From Sipunculus nudus (lineage: Eukaryota > Annelida > Sipuncula > Golfingiida > Sipunculidae), in NCBI GenBank assembly GCA_026874595.1, contig CM049307.1, positions 42,042,362-42,106,361 on the forward strand: a stretch of DNA of 64,000 nucleotides. The letters are read 5' to 3'. Under the pieces are notes generated by a model. It ran no database searches, was not told the origin of the DNA, and saw nothing but the letters and a program-made list of their open reading frames with translations. The position numbers were made by a program, and so were the translations under genes. This document shows positions 35,501 to 45,169 of this stretch, piece by piece. Numbering within the stretch: position 1 is the stretch's first letter; every line of letters begins with the position of its first letter.

Positions 35501-38500
35501 TTTTTAGCGAACCTTTGAGCTTATGCGATGGTGTGGCGTTGTCCATCGTCTGTACGTTAACCCATACTATCTTGAAAACGGCAAGAGTTAGCATCTTGAA
35601 ATTTTATGCAAAAAATTAGTTATCTGAAAAACTCTATCGGATTTTGCTTATTTTTTGTCTAACTCCATTTTCTTAGATTTTATTGGGAAAAAGCTTAAAA
35701 AGCTTCAAAAATCTTCTTCTCAAAAACTGTTCAGCCAAATTGTTCAATATTTCACAGAAATGATTCCTGGAACAATCTTTCGAATGGTTTAAGTTCGGTG
35801 ATTTTTGGCCGAGTTACAGGAAGTTGAACTTAGTCATCTGTCCAAAAAAGCATAGTACAATCTCAGAAGCGGCTGGAGCTATTATCACCAAATTTTTTGC
35901 CAATGTTGGTTACATGAAACATATCTGAAATTGAGGTATTAGTGGTGCCTCTTGCATCGGCCTTTTTTGTACAGGGGTCATCAGTGCCGGTATCATACTG
36001 ACGGCTACAAAAAACTTCTTCTCTGAAACCATATGGCTAAATTGTTTAATATCACACAGAAATGATCCTAGGGTAGTGCTTTCTGAAATTTGTTCAAATG
36101 GTCTCAGTTCAGTGACTTTTGGCCGAGTTATGGGAAGTTGAATTTAGTCATATGCCATAACATCCCATTTTAGCTAAGTGGCTACAAAGATCTTCTTCTC
36201 AAAAACCACTGGGCCAAATTCTTAAATCTCACACATTAATTATCCTTAGATGTTGATAATTCAAGTTTGTTCAAATGATTTTGGTTCAGTGATTTTTGGC
36301 TGAGTTATGAGAAGCTGAACTTAGCCATTTTGCTGTATTTTTCCATATGAGTCATAAACCTGTAAAACGTTTTTTGACTGACGCCACTGAGGCAAATTTG
36401 TTTAATATTTTACAAGAATAATCAACTGAATAATTCTTATTATAATTGTCTTTTATGGTTCCAAAGAATGAATTTTAGCTGAATTATAAAGATTGAATTG
36501 AGTCATTTTACCATATATGTAAGCTATGTGAAGCAAATACATCTAGCCTGGCACCTGTTTATCAGCATCCATTACATCATGCCTCTAGACATTTAGATTT
36601 CAGGTTATCTATGGTTAATATTGACAAGAATGTTTTTTAAAAGCTTTTAAAAAATGTAGATTTATGATTTTAGATATTCCTCATACCAGGTAATGTTTAC
36701 AATCACAGGTATACAGCTCTTTGTGGGTATATAAAGATGGCTGTACATTGATTATAAATAATAGGTATCCATACTCAACTTAATTCAAGATTTTGCCATC
36801 AGTGAGATGTATCTGTATTATAATTTTGCATTCAATATGCATTTGTAGTCATTTTTAGCGAACCTGTGAGCTAATGCGATGGTGTGGTGGCGTCCGCCGT
36901 CTGTATGTTAACCCATACTATTTTGAAAATGACTGGAGCTAGCATCATGAAATTTAATACAAAAAATCAGCCATCTGAAAAACTCTGCATTTTCTTAGAT
37001 TTGGTAGAGAAAAAAGTAAAAAACCTTTAAAAATCTTCTCCTCCGAAACGGTTAAGCCAAATTGTTCAATATTTCACAAATATAATCTTTTATACCATCT
37101 CTCTCAAGTTTGTTTGAAAGGTTCAAGTTCGGTGAATTTTGGCAGAGTTATAGGAAGTTGAACTTAGTCATCTGTCAAAAAAGCATACTAAAATGACAGT
37201 CTCAGAAACGGCCGGGGCTATCATCACCAAATTTTATGCCAGTGTTGGTCACATGAGTCATATATGAAATTCAGGTATTGGTGGTGCCACCTGCATTGAC
37301 CTTTTTTTGTTCGGGGGTCATTGGTCATCTGTACATTAACCCATAATTTCTAAGGAATGGCAGGAGCTACCATCCCCAGATTTTATACAATAATCTGTCA
37401 CATATCAAATGTTGTGGGATTCAGCTTATTTTTTTTGCTATCTGCGTTTACTTAGATTTTATAGGGAAAAAGCTGAAAAACCTTTAAAAGTCTTCTTCTT
37501 GAAACGGTCCAGCCAAATTGTTCAATATTTTGCAGAAATGATCCCAGAGGCAAGCCCTCTCAAGTTTGTTCAAATGGTTTGCATTTGATGAATTTTAGTG
37601 GAGTTACACGAATTTGAACAGTCATTTGGCCAAGTAAGCATACTGACATAGTAACCTCAGAAATGACAGAAGCTAGCAATACCAAGTCTTGTGCAAATGT
37701 TGGTCACATGACTCATATTTGAAGTTGCAGATTTTGTGTTGCCACCTACATTGACTGGTTTTTTATGGGCAAAAGCCTCATAATTTTAGCCTCTTTCAGC
37801 TTAAAATGTTTATGGTGAAACTGTCAAGTTGAATAGTTCAGTTTTTTTCAAAAGAATTATCCTAGGACATGGTTCTTTCAATCACATCAGAAAAGCTTTT
37901 GTTAGTCTTATGGCCATTATTATGTCTATTTCAAACTAAGGACTGCAAAACTGTTAGTTTCTTCTACAAAATTATTGTTTCAATTATAACTTCTGTAACA
38001 TTGCACAAAAATTATTCTTAGGTGGCCTTTGTTCAAGTTTACTTGAATGATTTTTGGCAGAATTATTGGACCTTTAACAATGAAAGAACTGCATCAGGGT
38101 CCCTGCATGAGCTTATGCAATGGTGTGGCTACTATTTCAGACTTGGTAACAGGCTAGAGGTCAGTCTTGATCTATTTATAGCTTTGGCAGACTGCCAACT
38201 GCATCAGATTAGGCAACAGGTCAAGAGTTCACTCAGTGCAGTAGCTGCATTCTATTTATAGTGTTAGCAGACTGCCCACTGCATCAGATTTGGCACCAAA
38301 GTTCAGCCTGGATCTATTTATAGCTTTGGCAGACTGCCAACTGTGCAGTTGGCCCCTTGCATCAGACTCAAGGCAATTTTGATGTATTGGCCTGATATTT
38401 TGACCTGTCTATGTGTCTTTGATGGCTTTCTCATTCACAAGACAGGTGTCGCCACCTACAATTACTTTTGCACAGTGTATGTGCCTGCTTATTTCTACAG

Positions 38501-38896
38501 AGGAATTTGATATATTAGCCTGAAATTGGGCATATATATACATATCGAATAGCTTTGTCGTATACAAGACTGGTGGTGCCACTTACAATAATTTTTGCAC
38601 AGTGTGTGTCCCTGCATATTTTCAGGAGGGGTTTGATATATCAGTCTGAAATTGGGCATATGTATATATCTCTGATAGCTTTGTTGTATACAAGACTGGT
38701 GGTGCCAGCTACAATCATTTTTGTGTTGTGTGCACCCATGCCAGAATTTCAGCAGTGATGTTTGTGTAATTGTTTCTTATTCAAAATGTTTAGTACTTGC
38801 ATTGTTCATATACATGAGAAGTAATGGTCCAGCATTGAAGCATTATACCTGGTGTATTTCCCAATGCACAGGTTCGCATTAGGCCTGTAGGCCTTG
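35501..38896 (+). mobile_element. family-2 Helitron-like composite element, copy 2b
   Basis: The 5' end TTTTTAGCGAACC (35506) and 3' end CACAGGTTCGC (38867-38877), hairpin AGGCC TGTA GGCCT and CTTG at 38896 match copy 2a. It has the same stacked 5' ends: a second at 36857 (AGCGAACCTGTGAGC) and a third at about 38107. Relative to 2a it has about 290 extra bases near 36490-36780, lacks the 85-bp duplication and lacks roughly 330 bp around the 22-bp minisatellite. The paired copies therefore share a composite ancestor. Non-coding. Confidence 0.85.
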
Positions 38897-38930
38897 TTTT
38901 AAATTATAAAATGACAACAATCATATCAGT

Positions 38931-39836
38931 TTCTCAGCTGTGATTCCATCTAGTGTCCCAAAACCTGGTGTGGATGCCATATAGTTATCACCCTGTCTGT
39001 CTGTCTGTTCGTCTGTCTGTCTGTTTGTCCATCCTTTTATCCACAGAAATTTGTTTCCAGATGATAACTCCAGGTTGGATTTTACATATGGATTTCAAAC
39101 ACGACTTAAAATGATCCACCACTAAAGAAAGAACCTGTATGATTTTTTGGTCATTAGGTCAAACGTCAGGGTCACAAAACTCACTTATTTAAAAAAATTA
39201 TGGCTGCATTTTAAGCCAAGCTTTTCATCCCAAACTTTCTGTCTTGCACATTTAGCTGACTTACCAGTATGGGGAGAGCATAAATGAATTTGGGGTCACT
39301 AGGTCAAAGGTCAAGGTCACAGGGGCCATTTGTTCACAAGTTAGTTTCCAGGTGATAACTCAAGTTTAGTTTGACATATTGGTTTCAAACTTAACTTATA
39401 TATGGCTCACAACTAAAGTAAGAACCCTGTTGATTTTGGTGTCCAAAGGTCAAAGATCAAGGTCACAGGACCCATTTCTTTAAAAGGAATGTTTATGCAT
39501 TTCAAACCAAACTTTTCATCACAAACCTTCCATCTTCAAGATATTACTCACCTGCCGATAGGGGACGATTCTTTTCAATTTAGGGTCATAGGGTCAAAGG
39601 TCAAGGTCACAGGGCCCATCAATTCACAAATTAGTTTATGGATGATAATTCTGCCTTGGCTAGAGGGATTGGCTTCAAACTAGATCTATTAATGACCCAC
39701 CACTTAAGTAAGAAACATTTTGATTTTCAGGGTCCTGAGGTCAAAGGTGAAGGTCACAGGATGGTTATTCTGAAAAATGTCTTCAAAATATCCTTATAGA
39801 CAAATACAGCTGATGTGGAAACCCCTGGGTCCCTAG
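38931..39836 (+). mobile_element. family-4 Helitron-like element with arrayed AGGTCA direct repeats
   Basis: The probable 5' end is TTCTCAGCTGTG (TCAGCTGT at 38934). The inverted copy ACAGCTGA at 39806-39813 is followed by a short hairpin (ACCC ct GGGT) and terminus CCCTAG at 39836, then TT. A (CTGT)n tract lies at 38993-39030. The interior has five monomers, each with a core like AGGTCAAAGGTCAAGGTCAC, at 39156, 39301, 39447, 39591 and 39738 (spacing 145, 146, 144, 147 bp). Flanking text alternates between two types, so the true unit is about 290 bp. The 5' boundary is less certain than the 3'. Confidence 0.7.
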
Positions 39837-40601
39837 TTAGCTCAGTTGATGTTAAGTCGTCTGAGCTATAATCATGGTCCTTTGTCTGTCGTCCTGCTGG
39901 CCATTAACAGGTCATGTTTGGAATCGTTGGAACTACAAATCCAAAATTTGGCATACAGTTAGATGTCTCCTACCATACTGAAAATTGGGTCACTAGGACT
40001 TCATTCCTTCGAGATAAAAAGGAAAACCTCAATTTTCGATTAAAAAACCCATTTTTACACTTCAAAACTACTTCAAAACCTACTTTCATAACCACTGATC
40101 TGACTTTGATCATATTTGATATACATATTCTTCTTTGCTATGTACATGCCAGAAATTATGTAAGTATTGCCTAATTTTTTAAGTTACAGGCCCCAACATA
40201 ATGCACTTTGAAAAAAATCAAGAAATATATTTACTTGATTAACATGAGAACTGCTGAAGCGAGAGACTTTTTTTCAGGGTATAACATTATTTAATCAGGA
40301 TTAATTGGATACCCAAAATTAGATCTGAATTTAGGAATTTTATTAGTTATTAGCAAAAATATAAAATCAGTACCTTAAATTTTGCCCAAATTTGGCTATG
40401 GCATGTTTTTTTCCTCCAACTGCTGTGGATTTAATTTTCACAGCATGTTTAAATAAGCTTTCATCTGTTAAAATCTGAAAGCCATTTTCTCTTAGCTTAT
40501 CAAATGCTAATATATATGAAAAACCAAAAGAAATAAGTATATTTTGCATTTGATAAAATTTTCAAAAATTAAGCTGAGCGACATGACCCATGGGTCCCTT
40601 G
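39837..40601 (+). mobile_element. family-1 Helitron-like element, copy 1d, internally deleted
   Basis: It starts TTAGCTCAGTTGATG directly after the family-4 CTAG end. It ends AAGCTGAGCGACATGACCC, ATGGGTCCCTTG at 40601. Both termini are present, but the element is only about 765 bp, so about 1.8 kb of the full-length form is missing. Interior blocks such as 'aatccaaaatttggc' and 'taccttaaattttgcccaa' align with 1b and 1c. Confidence 0.85.
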
Positions 40602-41329
40602 TTTTTAACTTTCTGCATACTAAGTTTTGTTCTGCTTTATAAAAATAATCTTGAAACCTGCTGTAAATACATTACTTAAATGTCATTACATGTTTTATGG
40701 GCAATGTCATAACTTGATGTTAATATAATAGAGCCCAGTCATCACCTGTTATTTGTAAATCAGGGCAAAATCATAACCTGTTAAGAACTAGGTTCATAGT
40801 CTAATGTTAATATAGTAAAACAAAGTCAAAACCGGATGTTAATATACCGGAGCAAATTCAAAACCAGATGCTAATATTTAAGAGCGAAGTCAAAACAGGT
40901 GGCTGTTTTGAGTAAAGTCTAAAGTGCCTGTTTTCTTGAATAGATTACAGTGAAGTCAGAACCTGATATTAAGCCAGTCATTGCCTGTTATTTATATGCT
41001 TTGGTTGCCATTTTGTTTGCGGGTGTTTCAAATTTGCAATTGTAATTTATTATTGGGAAATTATTGCTAAAATTAAACCCTCATCAATAATGTGCCCATC
41101 ATTGAAGGGAAGATGTGATGGAACATTTTAATACATGTATATAAATGATAATAGATCTTGTGTGATGCTCATAAATCAAAGACTGCTATCATAAATGATA
41201 ACAAACCTTTCAAATAATCTGCCGATAATGAACAAGAATTTCCACTTGTTTGATTTTCATCCAGTTTTTTCTTTAGTTATTGAGGAAAAACGACTAATTT
41301 TCAATAAAACATGATGATGACTCGGTCAC
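40602..41329. other. unique sequence with loose internal repetition
   Basis: A phrase like 'taaaacaaagtcaaaaccggatgttaatata' recurs roughly every 50 bp between 40730 and 40990, suggesting a very degraded minisatellite. No gene was recognised. Confidence 0.35.
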
Positions 41330-42520
41330 CATCATTCATTAAAGAAAATAGTGGGAAAGCGTAATGCAGACAGCTATTAATGTAAATAGATGGGTAAGAA
41401 GATTTTGAGTTCATGTTTGCTGTGCTTGGGTTAACAAGCCACTGTCACCAAGGCAGTCATTAATATTACCTGTGCTAAGTATATAATCAATAAATATACC
41501 TTTATTTTTATAATCAAGCATACAGTCAGCATCTAATTAGACATGTTTATTTCATCAAATTAAACAGATTCACTATTTAATAAGCAGATCACAGTAATAT
41601 AATTTTACTTATCAGTATCTGTTATAATAGTCAAAGCATAATTTGTATAATCAATTTAATAAATGAATACTATGGTTAATTTGAGCAAAAAGAATCACAC
41701 AGCTGATAAGGTATTTACATTGAACGCTTGAGTCAAGTGATAGGGAAGTGCTACATTGAATATTGATGGTGAACTACCCTCAGCTTCATGTGTAGTTATG
41801 TGATTAAATGCAGGGTTAGCCTTTGGCTGGTTTGCATCAACATGAATATGAATAACAGATTCATGCCACCATGTAAAGACAGCCGGACATGTGGGGAGCG
41901 GTCAATATGTGTATTTACACGCCAGCCGATATAGAGAGTGCTGCCCCTCCCCAGCGCAAGTCGCTGCGGTGACTCGCTGGTTACCTCCGACAGACAGAAG
42001 GCTGTATTGTGACAGATTAACATTGAATTAAGATTAGTTCTGTGGAAAGGGCCTCCCCGCACGGTGTAGGATAAAGGGGGCGAGCTAACAGAGCAGTCGC
42101 GTAAAACCATGGCAGAATATTGATTCTTCACCCACTGTTGTCATGTGTCATGTTTAATTGAAGATTGCCATTGATTTCAGGCGTCTCCTTGCATCTGATC
42201 AACTCGGCCATATTTGTGCATTTCATAAATGTATTATTTCTGGCCGATGGGAATCTGTAGGCCCAAGCAGATGCATGTGATTGTAACGTTGACAGTGCTA
42301 GTGCCCAGTAGCACCTCGGAAACTCGATAAATGAGCAGCCGCCTGGCTCAGTTCAGTAGCTTTATTAATAATCAATGGCCTAATTACTCTAATGATTGCT
42401 GTGACTACTCCCCCTCTGCATTATGGGTATATTTACAAAGGTAACCGTTTAGTTCCCTTGCTGCTTTGCGCACAAAGTTTTAAACAGCCGTATTATCCTT
42501 GTCCTTGAACAAGCCTTATC
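41330..42520. promoter_or_regulatory. candidate conserved non-coding block with clustered homeodomain-type sites
   Basis: The block is unique and of higher complexity, with a GC rise at about 41880-42100. It contains TTTATTAATAATCAATGG, CTAATTACTCTAATGATTGC and CCATCATTCATTAAAG, dense in TAAT/ATTA cores and PBX-like TGATTG words. The minus frame 41796-42131 has no domain. The pattern resembles enhancers near developmental regulators; the inference is from composition and motif density only. Confidence 0.3.
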
Positions 42521-43135
42521 AAGCAGCATAAAAAAAAAGTAATGAATGTGAAAATTAAAAAATAACTATTTAGCCTATAAAAATTAGGCGACAGGTTTAT
42601 TCATTGTTTATCACGGTTAGTGGAGTTGGAATTATGAAACTTATGGCTGGCTTGAACACTTTTATTTTAAAATAAAATGGAGAAAGGACTTTATTCATTC
42701 AGTGGACTTATTGTCAGAATTACCACACCCTTTAAAATTGCTGTTCTGTAGATGAATTGAAAAGACAAACATTTCAAAGTAATAACTTGTAGTACACTAC
42801 ATGACTTGAGTCAGTGTCAGTCATGCTGAGCTATAGAGGTGGGTTTTTGGCCATCCTGCCATCTGCTAGCATGGCATTCACTATAATTTTTGGAATTCAA
42901 AATTAAAACATTGCACCCTTTTAAAGTTGATATAATTTTTTTAATGAAAGTTCCGATGAGATCAAAGCTACTCAAATTCTGTGAGCAGTAGGGCAAAACA
43001 TGATTTTGAGCACCTTGAAAGTCATTTCTTTTTAGTGTTTGTTGTTGCTTACAAATTATTTTGTTTTGTATCATAACATGAATGTGTATTAATATAGAGA
43101 GTGCCTTCCCACACGGGGATATATAATATATATAT
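42521..43135. other. unique sequence with possible decayed family-1 5' end
   Basis: At about 42806-42833 the text GAGTCAGTGTCAGTCATGCT then GAGCTATAG resembles a worn family-1 5' hairpin. No matching 3' terminus was identified. Nothing else was recognised. Confidence 0.3.
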
Positions 43136-43809
43136 TGTTACGGAACCTAATAACAACAGATCACGAAGTCATGACTAGCATAAATTTTGTTATGGAGATA
43201 AAAAAATCAGATTATGTAACACTAGGCAGCGTGAAATGTCTAGGGGAATGAATAAAGAAGTCAGTGGTTTTTTGTTGACAATTATAATTTATTCTTAAAA
43301 CAACTCTAAATAAATCTTGTCAGAGAATAATAGTCAATTTCAATCCCAAAATCAATCTGTTTTAATCCAAAAGTGAAGTTCTGGTAATAGTCCCAAAGGC
43401 AAACTGAAGACTGTATAAAATCTGTTAAAAATTTCGAAGAATATCTATATAATAATTCTATAATTATCAGAAAGGTCCACAAACTGACTCACACTCTTCT
43501 GTGTCTACTGGAATATTTCTCTCTCTCCTCTCTCGGCTCTAAACTAAGCCCCTATTTATAAATTTTCACCTTAAGCCCAGAACTTTCCATTTCACGAACA
43601 ATCCAAAGAACACAACAAGACGTGCGCTCATAGAGTGCAAACAGCCCAGAAAATTCCAGATTAGCACAAACACTGTGTCTTTACATGCCAGGTCAACCAG
43701 TATGATTACACTGAGTGCCGTGTCTCTACAGGCCATAGCAACGCCCAGGGCTTGAGCCTAACATGAATCAGAATGTCAACAGGGCTCAATAAAAGAGACA
43801 CCTGTAACA
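43136..43809. mobile_element. solo LTR, probably of an LTR retrotransposon
   Basis: The block begins TGTTACGGAAC and ends ACCTGTAACA, the TG...CA inverted termini of an LTR, with the extended TGTTAC/GTAACA form common in Gypsy-type elements. ATAT flanks both sides (43132-43135 and 43810-43813), a plausible short target duplication. Inside are a TATA-like box (CTATTTATAAATT, about 43551) and AATAAA signals (about 43249 and 43789). No internal coding region or second LTR was found. Length is 674 bp. Confidence 0.6.
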
Positions 43810-43813
43810 ATAT

Positions 43814-44398
43814 TTGTATCCGCCAAAACAAAGTTTTTGTTGTTTTTGACTGGGTTCTGCCGCCGCGGCGTTCGTTTCCAGAATAGAACTCGGACACCAC
43901 TGGACAGATTTTCCGAAACTTTACACGATTATCGGGTCACATGTGAACTGGTGCCAAAATATTTTGCGTTGACCTCTGACCTTTCCTCTCTCCAGTGCGT
44001 CCATCTGTGCATCTGTTTTGACACATTAACCCGCATATCCCAGGAACCATTTGACCAATCAGGAAAAAAATTTTGCACAAATGCTTTATAACATACATAA
44101 AAACTGGTGGGGCCACCTGCAACCATTTTTGCACAGCGTCCGTCTGTTTGTCTGCCGTAGGATAAAATCATATATAAGTAGTGGTTTGACTTTTTGCATA
44201 TGTATACAACTTGGACAGCTTTCTGGATTTTGTCGTAGGTGGTGCCACCTACATTCACATTTTGGCTGCAGACATCCATGCTCATAGCTACACGCCTCAC
44301 TCTATTTCCCCTTGCCACTCAATCCATGCCTCACTTCACGTGTCCCACTCTGATTACAGCGGATACACGTAGTTGCTTGTCGACTTCCCGTATTCTAG
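43814..44398 (+). mobile_element. family-3 Helitron-like element, copy C, short
   Basis: It starts TTGTATCCGCCAAAAC directly after the solo LTR. The inverted arm GCGGATACA at 44359-44367, an imperfect hairpin (GTAGTTG cttgt CGACTTC) and CCGTATTCTAG ending at 44398 match copy B. Only two monomers are present, with GGTGGGGCCACC (about 44106) and GGTGGTGCCACC (about 44238). A minus-strand frame (43929-44318) spans it but translates the repeat itself. Confidence 0.8.
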
Positions 44399-44586
44399 TT
44401 TTATATATATATAGCATGCTCAGTTTAAATACAATTTTGCCAAAAATTATTTTTACTTTATACAAAAATTTAATTTTTTTATAACAAATTAATGAGTTGC
44501 CCCTAAAAATTTGGTCAGAAGGAAAGTAAATGTAAGCCACATCTCAGTGATCCTAAGATGAACGTCATGACCCATGGGCCACTTGT
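44399..44586 (+). mobile_element. decayed family-1 3' end fragment
   Basis: AAGATGAACGTCATGACCCA then TGGGCCACTTG at about 44554-44585 matches the family-1 3' terminus with several changes. It probably belongs to an older family-1 copy into which the neighbouring elements inserted, but the matching 5' end is not secure. Confidence 0.5.
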
Positions 44587-45165
44587 TCATAATAAAATGT
44601 TTAATAAATAATTCCACTGATTGGTTTAATCAGGTCGTCAGTTTCTTTCAAATCAGGAAAGAAAAAGATGGGAGAATTGTATTTGTCGGCCTGTGCATGG
44701 CTTCAAAATTGAGGCCTGTTATGACCAATGGATCAATTTCATCAAATTCACATGATTGGAATGTGTAAAAAGAACATCTCATTTCCTGATTTTGTGGGCA
44801 ATGTCTGGAGTGATCTAATCAGGTGATGGTTTTGTTTCAGTTGCATGAGTATTATAACTTGAAATGGTAATACTGGAAAATGCAAAACAGTCCTAAGAGT
44901 CATGTTATCCATAATGTTTCAATATTACAAACTTTTCTGCTTTTGTAAATGCAACATTCTTTTCCTCAAAGGTCATTGTTATAGATCTTAAACAAGAAAA
45001 TGCCATTTCTGCAGAAACATTTTTAAATTCCATAAATTAATTATTTAAAAGAAGGTGATAGGAACATGCTGTTGGCTAAGAATATTCTGGTGACATCCTG
45101 AATGCATACAGATTCGAGGTTACATACCATTTTGTTCACTTCACTACACATGAACAATCCTCCCC
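44587..45165. other. unique sequence
   Basis: AT-rich, no feature recognised. Confidence 0.35.
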
Positions 45166-45169
45166 TTAA

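Noticed and set aside
43929-44318. 129-codon minus-strand frame across copy C
   Set aside because: It translates satellite-like monomers; similar short frames occur in copy B (14381-14581, 15060-15290, 15366-15548) and are interrupted there.
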